Below, piece after piece: positions 36,640-44,252 of a stretch of DNA of 64,000 bases. The notes under the pieces were generated by a model. The model was not told the origin of the DNA. It saw only the letters and a list, made by a program, of their open reading frames with translations, and did no database searches. Source of the DNA: CAVXSP01 sp963764505. Its GTDB lineage: Bacteria; Acidobacteriota; Vicinamibacteria; Vicinamibacterales; SCN-69-37. The DNA is taken from positions 67,494-131,493 of the forward strand of contig CAVXSP010000002.1 in the NCBI GenBank assembly GCA_963764505.1, read 5' to 3'. Positions within the stretch are counted from its first letter, which is position 1. Every line of letters starts with the position of its first letter. Both the position numbers and the translations under genes were made by a program.

Positions 36640-37905
36640 ATGGCAATGGATCTCAAACGTGATCCCAAAATCCTGCGGCGCAAGCGCATCAGGCGGGGGA
36701 TCTTCGCCGGCGTCGGGATCCTGGCACTGGCCGTGATCTCCGTCGCCGTCTCGCGCCTGAAGCCTGCTGCGCCGCTCGTGCCGGCCGGCGTGCCCTGGAT
36801 CGAGGCGGTCAAGCGCGGCGAGATGATGCGCAACGTGCACGGATCGGGCACGCTCGTGCCGGAGGACATCCGCTGGATCACGGCGACGACGGCGGGCCGG
36901 GTCGAGAAGCTGGTGCTGCGCCCTGGGGCGACCGTGCGGCCCGAGAGCGTGATCCTCGAGCTCAACAACCCCGATTTGCAGCAGAGCGCGCGCAACGCCG
37001 AGCTCTCCTGGAAGTCGGCGCTCGCGCAGCTCGACAACAAGCGCGCCTCGCTGCGCGCGTCCCGTCTCACGCAGGAGAATGCCGTCAAGGACGCCGAGTC
37101 GCAGTACAACCTCGCCCGCGAGGACCTCGACGCCAACAAGCAGCTCGCCGATCAGGGACTGGTCAGCCAGCTCACCGTCAAGCAGAAGCAGTCGGTCGTC
37201 GACACGGCGCGCAACCGGCTCGACCTGGCGCGCGAGCAGCTCCGGATCGCCGCCGAGAACGAGACCTCGCAGATGGCGCCCGAGCAGGCGGCCGTCAATC
37301 AGGCAAAGGCCGGCTACGACAACCTGCAGCGGCAGGTCGAGGATCTGAAAGTCAAGGCGGGCATGGCCGGCGTCCTGCAGATCGTGCCCGTCGAGCTCGG
37401 GCAGCAGGTGACCGCCGGCACGAACGTGGCTCGCGTCGCCGATCCGTCCAAGCTCAAGGCCGTCATCCGCATCTCGGAGACGCAGACGAGTGACCTGGCG
37501 ATCGGCCAGGTCGCCGAGGTCGACACCCGCAACGGCACGCCCCTCGGTGGGCATGTCGTCCGCATCGATCCATCGTCTCAGGGCGGCACCGTCGGCGTCG
37601 ACGTCACGCTGGACGACCCGCTGCATTCCGGCGACCGCCCGGACCTGAGCGTCGACGGCACGATCGAGCTCGAGAAGCTGCCTGACGTCATCAAGATGTC
37701 CCGTCCGGCGTTCGGTCAGGAGAATTCCTCGATCACGATCTTCAAGCTCACGCCGGACGGCACCGAGGCGGTTCGCACGCCGGTCAAGCTCGGCAAGGCG
37801 GCCGTGACGGAAATCCAGGTGCTCGAAGGGTTGAAGCCTGGCGACCAGGTCATCCTCTCGGACATGTCGCAGTACGACGCGTACGACCGGGTCAGGATCA
37901 AGTAG
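36640..37905 (+). CDS. HlyD/MacA-type periplasmic adaptor protein
   Basis: The 421-residue protein has one N-terminal membrane anchor (GIFAGVGILALAVISVAVS), lipoyl-like halves (HGSGTLVPEDIRWITATTAG and VKAGMAGVLQIVPVELGQQV) and a long coiled coil at residues about 120-230. C-terminal beta domains end LEGLKPGDQVILSDMSQYDA. It normally links an ABC or RND exporter to the outer membrane. No ATPase or permease follows; the next gene is a GGDEF protein. It starts 41 bases after PadR, so the two are probably cotranscribed. Substrate unknown. Confidence 0.85.
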   Translation: MAMDLKRDPKILRRKRIRRGIFAGVGILALAVISVAVSRLKPAAPLVPAGVPWIEAVKRGEMMRNVHGSGTLVPEDIRWITATTAGRVEKLVLRPGATVRPESVILELNNPDLQQSARNAELSWKSALAQLDNKRASLRASRLTQENAVKDAESQYNLAREDLDANKQLADQGLVSQLTVKQKQSVVDTARNRLDLAREQLRIAAENETSQMAPEQAAVNQAKAGYDNLQRQVEDLKVKAGMAGVLQIVPVELGQQVTAGTNVARVADPSKLKAVIRISETQTSDLAIGQVAEVDTRNGTPLGGHVVRIDPSSQGGTVGVDVTLDDPLHSGDRPDLSVDGTIELEKLPDVIKMSRPAFGQENSSITIFKLTPDGTEAVRTPVKLGKAAVTEIQVLEGLKPGDQVILSDMSQYDAYDRVRIK

Positions 37906-38025
37906 GGCGAGCGCGGCCGTCTGGCCGAACGCCCGACCAGCGCATCGTGGGCCTCCGTATCACGGAATCGCCCGCCGCGGCCGATAAGATCCCATGGCGA
38001 GCCCCCCGCCGCTCGGAGTGCGCTC

Positions 38026-39003
38026 GTGCCTGGAATCGATTCGTCGGACCTCGTGCATCTGTTCGATCTCTCCGTCGACCTCCTCTGCGTCGCGTCGCTC
38101 AAAGGCGAGCTCCTGGCGGTGAATCCGGCCTACGTGAGCGCGCTCGGGTACACGGAAGCCGAGCTGATCGGCCGCTCGTTCCTGTCGTTCATCCACCCCG
38201 ACGACATCGACGCGGTGCTGGCCGAGCTGAAAGGGAACGCCCAGGGCTCGACCACCGTGCTGCTCGAGAACCGGTCGATCACGGCGGCCGGCGAGATCCG
38301 CTGGTTCCAGTGGTCCGCGCGGGCCGACCTGAATACCGGCCGGATCTACGCGTCGGGCCGGGACATCACGAACCAGCGCGGCGACCGGGAGCGGCTGCAG
38401 CGCTATGCCGATCTGCTCGAACGCACCCAGCGCGAGCTGAAGGAGGCGCTCGAGGAACTGACGCGCGTCGCGAGCACCGACCAGCTCACCGGGCTCATGA
38501 ATCGCCGGGCCTTCGAAGCGAGAGCCGCCGACGAGTTGAGCCGCGCCGGGCGCCTCCGCGAGCCCGTCAGCGTCCTGATGTTCGACATCGACCGCTTCAA
38601 GGCCATCAACGACGCGCACGGCCATCCGATGGGGGACGTCGTGCTGCGTGAAGTGGCGCGCCGGCTCGAGGCGGCGCGCCGGCAGTACGACTCCGTCGGC
38701 CGATGGGGCGGCGAGGAGTTCGTGGCCGTCCTGCCGAACACGACGCTGGTCGACGCCCAGCTCGCGGCGGAGCGGTTCGCGCTCGCGGTTGCCGCCCGCC
38801 CGATCCTGCTCGGATCCGTTGCCGTGAACGTCAGCGTGTCGGGTGGCGTCATCTGCGCCCGTGGCGACGATCTCGCCGGCCTGCACGAGCTGATCGACGG
38901 CGCCGATCGAGGGCTGCTCCGTGCCAAGCAGAACGGGCGCGATCGGGTCGAGATCGGCGAGTTCCTGCCCAGCGCGTCCGGCGCGGCCGCACTGTCCGGC
39001 TGA
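38026..39003 (+). CDS. PAS-domain diguanylate cyclase
   Basis: The 325-residue protein has a PAS domain (residues 1-120, starting DSSDLVHLFDLSVDLLCVAS) and a GGDEF domain with the active motif RWGGEEFVAVLP. The inhibitory site RQYD lies five residues before it, so it probably synthesises c-di-GMP and is product-inhibited. A coiled linker (about 130-150) joins the two domains. The GTG at 38026 is used, since no ATG in this frame fits the PAS start. It is separated from the adaptor by 120 bases with no gene. Confidence 0.88.
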   Translation: MPGIDSSDLVHLFDLSVDLLCVASLKGELLAVNPAYVSALGYTEAELIGRSFLSFIHPDDIDAVLAELKGNAQGSTTVLLENRSITAAGEIRWFQWSARADLNTGRIYASGRDITNQRGDRERLQRYADLLERTQRELKEALEELTRVASTDQLTGLMNRRAFEARAADELSRAGRLREPVSVLMFDIDRFKAINDAHGHPMGDVVLREVARRLEAARRQYDSVGRWGGEEFVAVLPNTTLVDAQLAAERFALAVAARPILLGSVAVNVSVSGGVICARGDDLAGLHELIDGADRGLLRAKQNGRDRVEIGEFLPSASGAAALSG

Positions 39004-39094
39004 CGGCTTCCAGTCGACGCGGCGCGCCGCATCGACTGCGCCGGAAGAGTATCCTCGAGGCGGCAACCCTGGGGCGTCGCGCCCCGTCCAACGA

Positions 39095-39718
39095 ATGATG
39101 CTCGGCTCTCCAGGCGCGGCGGTCGAGGGTGCTGCCGCTCACGCCGATTTCGCGCTGGCTCGTCGCTGCTGCGGGGGCGACACCGCGGCGTTCGAAGAGG
39201 TCTATCGCACGCACGCCCCGCGGCTGTACGCGCTGGCCTGCCGGCTCGTGGACCGGCGTGAAGCCGACGACCTGCTCCAGGAGATCTTTCTCGCCGCGCA
39301 TCGCAAGCTCGCGATGTACCGGGGAGAGGCGTCGCTGGGCACCTGGCTGTTCCGGCTCGCGACGAACCTGTGCGTGGATTTCCTGCGGAGCCGGGGCGCG
39401 CGGATGGCCGGGCGCAGCGAGCCGCTCGAGGACGCCGAGCCGGTCTCCAGGGGATCGCAGGCCGGCCCGATTCTGGGCGTGCTCGATCGTCTCGATCTGG
39501 AGCGCGCGATCGCCACGCTGCCGCCCGGCTGTCGTCAGGTGTTCGTGCTGCACGACGTCGAGGGGCTGGGCCATCAGGAAGTCGCGGCGCTGCTCGGCGT
39601 CTCCTGGGGCACGTCCAAGTCGCAACTGTGCAAGGCGCGCAGACGCCTGCGTGCGATCATCGCCGGCGAGCGCCCGGCCGCGCCGCCGCTCCGCCGCCAC
39701 GAGGTCCGTCAGCCATGA
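39095..39718 (+). CDS. ECF-type RNA polymerase sigma factor
   Basis: The 207-residue protein has sigma2 (residues about 27-95, with DLLQEIFLAAHRKLAMYRGE and WLFRLATNLCVDFLRSR) and sigma4 (about 130-185, with LPPGCRQVFVLHDVEGLGHQ and EVAALLGVSWGTSKSQLCKA). The N-terminal 18 residues are less conserved, and a second ATG at 39098 would be equivalent. It overlaps the anti-sigma gene by 4 bases (ATGA). Target promoters are not known; autoregulation is usual for this class. Confidence 0.92.
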   Translation: MMLGSPGAAVEGAAAHADFALARRCCGGDTAAFEEVYRTHAPRLYALACRLVDRREADDLLQEIFLAAHRKLAMYRGEASLGTWLFRLATNLCVDFLRSRGARMAGRSEPLEDAEPVSRGSQAGPILGVLDRLDLERAIATLPPGCRQVFVLHDVEGLGHQEVAALLGVSWGTSKSQLCKARRRLRAIIAGERPAAPPLRRHEVRQP

Positions 39719-40449
39719 CATGTGCAGAAGCCGCTCGTCAGCTCGATGACCACGTCGACGGCACGCTGGCACCGGCGGAGCGGGACGCGATGGCCGCGCA
39801 TCTCGCCCTCTGTCCGGCTTGCGCGGGTCTGGCGTCGGACCTCGCCAGGATTCGCACGGCCGCGCGCGCGCTCGGGCCGATGACGCCGCCGGCGATCGTG
39901 TGGTCCCGGATCGCCGGCGCCCTCCCGCGGAACGCGAAGCCCGCCGTGGACTCCGCAACGCCGGCGCCGCGCGTCCGCACCCCTGCGCGGTGGATCGGGC
40001 TCGCCGCCGCGGTTCTGGTCGCCGCGGCGACGGCGTACGTCGCGCTCGCCACGCGCTCGCAGCCCGCGGCGCCCGGCCGGCCGCTGGGCGCGGGCAACGC
40101 CGGCGCGCAGGACTCCGTCAAAACCATCGAACAGGATCTGCAGCAGGCCGATCGACTCTACAGCGACGCGATCGCGAGGCTCGAGGCGATCGCCGATGCC
40201 GACGCGGCGACGATCGATCCGGCGATCGCGGCGAGCCTGAGAGACAGCCAGACGGTGCTCGATCGGGCCATCGCCGAGAGCCGCGCGGCGGTCGACCGGG
40301 ATCCGACGAACGACGCGGCGCGCATCAGCCTGTTCGCGGCGCTTCGCCGGAAGGTGCGCTTGCTGCAGGACACGATCGCGCTGGTCGGCGAGGCGCAGGA
40401 CGCGGACGCGGGCTCGCGTGCGGGAGCGGCGGGCCGCAAGTCGTCGTGA
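39715..40449 (+). CDS. anti-sigma factor with zinc-finger (HC2) domain
   Basis: The 244-residue protein begins MTCAEAARQLDDHVDGTLAP and has the HC2 motif HLALCPACAGL (residues about 37-47), which binds zinc and contacts the ECF factor. A single membrane helix lies near residues 98-115 (IGLAAAVLVAAATAYVALAT). The periplasmic part is Ala- and Asp-rich with heptads (QDLQQADRLYSDAIARLEAI). It should hold the preceding sigma factor inactive at the membrane until an envelope signal releases it. Coupling by a 4-base overlap supports the pair. Confidence 0.9.
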   Translation: MTCAEAARQLDDHVDGTLAPAERDAMAAHLALCPACAGLASDLARIRTAARALGPMTPPAIVWSRIAGALPRNAKPAVDSATPAPRVRTPARWIGLAAAVLVAAATAYVALATRSQPAAPGRPLGAGNAGAQDSVKTIEQDLQQADRLYSDAIARLEAIADADAATIDPAIAASLRDSQTVLDRAIAESRAAVDRDPTNDAARISLFAALRRKVRLLQDTIALVGEAQDADAGSRAGAAGRKSS

Positions 40450-40477
40450 GCGTCGGAGGGACGGGAGGAGAGAGGAC

Positions 40478-41491
40478 ATGAAGTATTGGGGCTGGATTGC
40501 GGCGGCGGCGCTCGTCGGAGCGACGGCGCACGCGGACGTGCGCGCCACGGAGGGTCCGGCGGACGGGCGCGGGCTCGCGGCCGCCGACGCCGCACGCCAG
40601 GGCGGCCGGCGCGCCGTGCAGACGAGCCGCGAGACGCGTACCCTCGCGATCGGCGACAACGGCGAGCTGAACCTCGAGACCGTCAGCGGCAACGTGGACG
40701 TCACTGCGGGCGGCGCGCGCGACGTGAGCGTCGAGATCGTCCGAGAGTCGCGCGGCCGGACCGACGCGGACGCCCGGCTCGGTCTCGAGCGTGTACGGGC
40801 GGTCGTCGACGTCCGAGGATCGCGCGCGAGCATTCGCGCCGAATACCCGCGCGAAGATCACTCGCCCTACTCGGTCAGCGTGTCCTATCGAGTGACGGCG
40901 CCGGTCGGCACGCAGGTGGCGGTGAAGGTCGTCTCCGGCAATATCACCGCGACCGGCATCCATGGCGACGTCTCGCTCGACACCGTCAGCGGCAATGTGC
41001 ACGTGGCCGATGCCGTGCAGGTGGGCGGGTTGTCCACCGTCTCGGGTGACGTGACGATTGAACGCTCCAACGTCGACGGCCCCCTCGAGGGAAGGACCAC
41101 GAGCGGCACCGTCAGGGCGACCGACGTCTCGGCTGGACGGCTGAGCCTCAGCACCGTCAGCGGAGACGTCGTGCTCCAGCAGGTGTCGGCCGACGCGCTG
41201 TCGCTGAGCTCGACCTCCGGCAACCTGACGTGCACGGGCGCCCTGCGCCCGCGTGCGCGCTACGAGCTGAAGGCGCACTCGGGTGATATCCGGCTCACGC
41301 TCTCCGGCTCGACCGGTTTCGAGTTCGAAGGGACCTCTTTCTCCGGCTCGATCCGGACGACGCCGCCGCTCCCGAGGAGCGGCAGCGACTCGCGGCGCCC
41401 GCAGCGGACCGTGCGCGGCACGTTCGGCGACGGCAGTGCCTACGTGAGCGCCACGACGTTCAGCGGGAACGTCACGGTCCAGAAAGAATAG
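40478..41491 (+). CDS. exported DUF4097-family beta-helix protein
   Basis: The 337-residue protein has a signal peptide (residues 1-19) and repeated SGNV/SGDV motifs, for example LNLETVSGNVDVTAGGARDV, VVSGNITATGIHGDVSLDTV and LSTVSGDVTIERSNVDGPL, that mark the DUF4097 right-handed beta-helix fold. It follows the anti-sigma gene by 28 bases with a gggaggagagaggac Shine-Dalgarno, so it probably belongs to the sigma operon as a downstream envelope product. The role of DUF4097 proteins is unknown; several sit beside ECF/anti-sigma pairs. Confidence 0.8.
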   Translation: MKYWGWIAAAALVGATAHADVRATEGPADGRGLAAADAARQGGRRAVQTSRETRTLAIGDNGELNLETVSGNVDVTAGGARDVSVEIVRESRGRTDADARLGLERVRAVVDVRGSRASIRAEYPREDHSPYSVSVSYRVTAPVGTQVAVKVVSGNITATGIHGDVSLDTVSGNVHVADAVQVGGLSTVSGDVTIERSNVDGPLEGRTTSGTVRATDVSAGRLSLSTVSGDVVLQQVSADALSLSSTSGNLTCTGALRPRARYELKAHSGDIRLTLSGSTGFEFEGTSFSGSIRTTPPLPRSGSDSRRPQRTVRGTFGDGSAYVSATTFSGNVTVQKE

Positions 41492-41577
41492 GGCCGTCGG
41501 CGCGCGGCGCCGGAGGGCGCCGGCAGGACCGGCCATCGATATAGACATTCGATGGTCTCCGTGCCGCGCCCGTCAGC

Positions 41578-41808
41578 AACGGCGGCGACCTCCTGGTGCT
41601 CGCGGCGAGCCGTCCCTCCTCGGCGACGCTGCGGTATCTCTCGTACCCGACCTATCTGGATCTTCGCGAGCGAGTCGCAGAGCTCCGCGGGCTGCAGGCC
41701 TGGATTGGGATTCCGCTCCTGCTCTTGTCGATCGCGCTCGTTGCTGCCTGGCTGCCCGTACGCGCCGTGCTGCGCGCCGACGTCTCATCCGCGCTTCGTC
41801 ACGAATGA
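41578..41808 (+). pseudogene. remnant of an ADOP/MacB-type ABC permease (internal deletion)
   Basis: An open frame reads LLVLAASRPSSATLRYLSYP and TYLDLRERVAELRGLQAW, the start of a MacB periplasmic core domain, and is fused directly to GIPLLLLSIALVAAWLPVRA and VLRADVSSALRHE, which resembles the last transmembrane helix and tail of an FtsX-like permease. Several hundred internal residues are missing, including most of the porter domain. It is too short to function. It lies between DUF4097 and BON genes, about 5 kb from PadR, and probably marks an old transporter locus. The remaining bases of 41492-41982 show no other gene. Confidence 0.6.
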
Positions 41809-41982
41809 GCCGCTGAGGTGCTCCAGACCTTCTGAACCAACGAGCGACAAATCGTTCGATTCGAAGACATGCCAGTGTTGGCAATCATCCAGCGTCCGCC
41901 GCGGGCCGGGAAGCGGCTCCCCGAGGAGGTCTGGCAATCAAGTTGCTTGCCAACTATAGGAGCGGTTCGTCGAGGAGGCACG

Positions 41983-42621
41983 ATGAACACGACTTCTTTG
42001 CTGGCTGGCATCGGCGTCGGAGCGGCCGCGACGCTCCTCCTGGATCCGGCGTATGGCCGGCGCCGACGATCGGCCGCCCTCGATCAGGCGGCGCACGCCG
42101 CGCGAAAGGGCGGGCGTGTCCTTCGCGGGGCGGTCAGGGATGCGGGCAATCGGCTCTCGGGCCTGGCGGCGCGAGCCGGCCGCGTGAAGCCGCCGCGCGG
42201 CGAGGCGGACGACGATCTGCTGACCGTGCGCGTGCGGACGGCAATCGGGCGAGCCGTGTCCCACTCGGGCGCCGTCCACGTCATGGTGGAGGACGACATC
42301 GTCCGCCTCGACGGCGCGGTGCTGTCGGGCGAAGTCAATCGACTCCTCTCGGCCGTGCGGCAGGTCGAGGGAGTCATCGCGATCGACAATCGACTCCGCG
42401 TCTCTCGCGAGGCGGACAGCGTGCCCGAGCTCCAGGGAACGGGCACGCCTCCAGCCAGGAGGCGCGCAGCGGTCTGGAACTCGCCGATGATGCGGCTCGG
42501 CATGGTCGCCTCCGGCGTCGCCGGACTGGCGGCGATTGGCTGGGGCGCCGCTCGGACGGGCAGAGGCGACTCGCCGTTGTCCCTGTGCTGGCAGCCCGAC
42601 GTGCCGCCGGCGGAGGACTGA
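41983..42621 (+). CDS. BON-domain protein with N-terminal membrane segment
   Basis: The 212-residue protein starts MNTTSLLAGIGVGAAATLLL, a short hydrophobic leader, then a basic linker (YGRRRRSAALDQAAHAARKG). A BON domain at residues about 70-140 (VRVRTAIGRAVSHSGAVHVM, VEGVIAIDNRLRVS) follows. BON domains bind lipid or peptidoglycan and are linked to osmotic or envelope stress. A second hydrophobic stretch (MVASGVAGLAAIGWGAAR) lies near residue 177. The Shine-Dalgarno CGAGGAGGCACG is very strong. The direct repeat TGGCAATCA upstream at 41879 and 41932 may be a control site. Confidence 0.8.
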   Translation: MNTTSLLAGIGVGAAATLLLDPAYGRRRRSAALDQAAHAARKGGRVLRGAVRDAGNRLSGLAARAGRVKPPRGEADDDLLTVRVRTAIGRAVSHSGAVHVMVEDDIVRLDGAVLSGEVNRLLSAVRQVEGVIAIDNRLRVSREADSVPELQGTGTPPARRRAAVWNSPMMRLGMVASGVAGLAAIGWGAARTGRGDSPLSLCWQPDVPPAED

Positions 42622-42735
42622 TCGCGCGCGCGTCGCTGAAGGATCCGGCCCATCTCTTCAACTCGAGCCTCGACGGCAAGGTCCGCCGCGCGATCGACAT
42701 CCGCGAAGGAGAGACAGTCGACCGGGCCGCGACCG

Positions 42736-43848
42736 CTAGACGATCGCGACCTTGACGTTGTGGATGGGCGGCAGCGAGTCGAACAGGCACTCCCAGCGTT
42801 CCCCGCCTTCGCGGCCCATCCAGAGCTGGCCGGTCGTCGTGCCGAAGTAGAGCGCCGGCGTCTTGAGGCGGTCGACGTCCATCGCGTCGCGCAACACGGT
42901 GAAGTAGGTCTGTTTCTTCGGGAGTCCCCGCGCCAGCCGGCTCCACGACTCGCCGCCGTTCTCGCTGCGCCACACGGCCGGTGCGCCGCCCGGGCACGTC
43001 CGCGTCGGGGGCTCGAGCGGCATGACGTACACCGTGTCGGCGTCGTCAGGGTGCACGACGATGGGAAAACCGAAATCCGACGGCAGGCCCTTGGCGATCG
43101 ATCGCCAGGAGCGGCCGTAGTCGTCGCTGCGGAGCACGCCGATGTCCGGGCGCGGACCGCCGGGGCCCGTCCATTCCGCCCAACCGCCGTGGTTCTGCAT
43201 GTAGAGCCGGCCGGGCGCGTCTTCGTGGCGCGCGATCTTGTGCACGCACTGCCCGAACTCCGGATAGGGATCGGGCGCGAAGCCGGCGCCGACGCCCTTG
43301 TTCGACGGCTCGAACGTCTGACCGCCGTCCTCGCTCAGGTAGTGGCCGCCGGTCGAGATGCCGATGTGCATCCGCCGTCCGTCGCGGACGATCGTGTGCA
43401 GGCAGAGGCCGCCGCCGCCGGGGTTCCACTTGCGCGCGTGCGCGTGGTTGCTGATGCCCGGCACCATCTCCCACGAGTCACCGCCGTCGACGCTCCGGAA
43501 GAGCGAGGCCGGCTCGACGCCGCAGAACAGCTCCTTCCGGCCGTCGCCGGGCTCGAGCGCCCAGATGTTCGCGAGCGCCCGGCCGTCGTCCTTGGGGAAT
43601 GCCGGCGCCGCTTTGGTCTCGGCGAAGCTCTTACCCAGGTTCGTGGAGCGCAGGACCTTCATCCCGAAGAACGGGTTGCAGCTCGAGGCGTACAGGCGGG
43701 GCGCGCCGCGCGTGTCGATGAGCGTCGCGTAGACGGGGACGCCCGGGCCGAACGGTCCGCGCAGCGCGAACGTCCGCCGGGGCTTGCCCGCCTCCGCGAC
43801 GAACACGCCCTTCTTGGTGCCAATGGTGAGAATGACGCGATCGGCCAT
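42736..43848 (-). CDS. BNR/sialidase-like beta-propeller protein
   Basis: The 370-residue protein has repeated Asp-box patterns, for example LFRSVDGGDSWEMVPG, LSEDGGQTFEPS and VWRSENGGESWSRLARG, the mark of BNR or VPS10-type propellers. It has no signal peptide and starts MADRVILTIGTKKGVFVAEA. Asp-box propellers include sialidases but also many non-catalytic proteins, and no catalytic arginine triad is evident. It starts next to the MoaD/ThiS-like stop at 43849, so the two genes form an operon. This pairing is known to me from other bacterial genomes but its function is not. Confidence 0.75.
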   Translation of the reverse strand: MADRVILTIGTKKGVFVAEAGKPRRTFALRGPFGPGVPVYATLIDTRGAPRLYASSCNPFFGMKVLRSTNLGKSFAETKAAPAFPKDDGRALANIWALEPGDGRKELFCGVEPASLFRSVDGGDSWEMVPGISNHAHARKWNPGGGGLCLHTIVRDGRRMHIGISTGGHYLSEDGGQTFEPSNKGVGAGFAPDPYPEFGQCVHKIARHEDAPGRLYMQNHGGWAEWTGPGGPRPDIGVLRSDDYGRSWRSIAKGLPSDFGFPIVVHPDDADTVYVMPLEPPTRTCPGGAPAVWRSENGGESWSRLARGLPKKQTYFTVLRDAMDVDRLKTPALYFGTTTGQLWMGREGGERWECLFDSLPPIHNVKVAIV

Positions 43849-44136
43849 CTAGCCTCCTGAGACGGCCGGTAGGATCGTCACGACGTCCCCCGGCGTGAGC
43901 TTCGTGTCGACCCCGTCGAGATCGCGCACGTTGTCCTCGTTGACGAAGATGTTGAGATGCCGGCGAACCCGGCCGGTCTCGTCGCAGACGTTGCGGTAGA
44001 GCACCGCCTGCGTCCGCTCGATGACGTCGAGCGCGGCGCGGACGGTCGGCGCGGAAATGGTGAGCTGCCCGGCGCCGCGGCAGTAGACGCGCAATTGGCC
44101 CGGAAGGAAGATGGTGACCTTCGGCGCCTGGGTCAT
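43849..44136 (-). CDS. MoaD/ThiS-like small sulfur carrier or ubiquitin-like protein
   Basis: The 95-residue protein has a beta-grasp pattern and ends LTPGDVVTILPAVSGG, the C-terminal Gly-Gly needed for adenylation and thiocarboxylate or isopeptide formation. Upstream, VTIFLPGQLRVYCRGAGQLT and TVRAALDVIERTQ fit the MoaD fold. It leads the BNR propeller gene; no MoeB/ThiF-like activating enzyme or molybdopterin gene is visible nearby. A TACGCT hexamer on the minus strand (plus 44146-44151) lies nine bases before the ATG, suggesting a leaderless start. Cellular targets are unknown. Confidence 0.8.
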   Translation of the reverse strand: MTQAPKVTIFLPGQLRVYCRGAGQLTISAPTVRAALDVIERTQAVLYRNVCDETGRVRRHLNIFVNEDNVRDLDGVDTKLTPGDVVTILPAVSGG

Positions 44137-44252
44137 GAGTGGCGAAGCGTACTCCGGCGCGTCGGCCGGGCGCAACGGGCGCGACGATCGCCGCGCACGA
44201 TTCTTCGTGTCGAACGCGGCATAATACGCGCGCCCCGACAACGGAGGACCCC

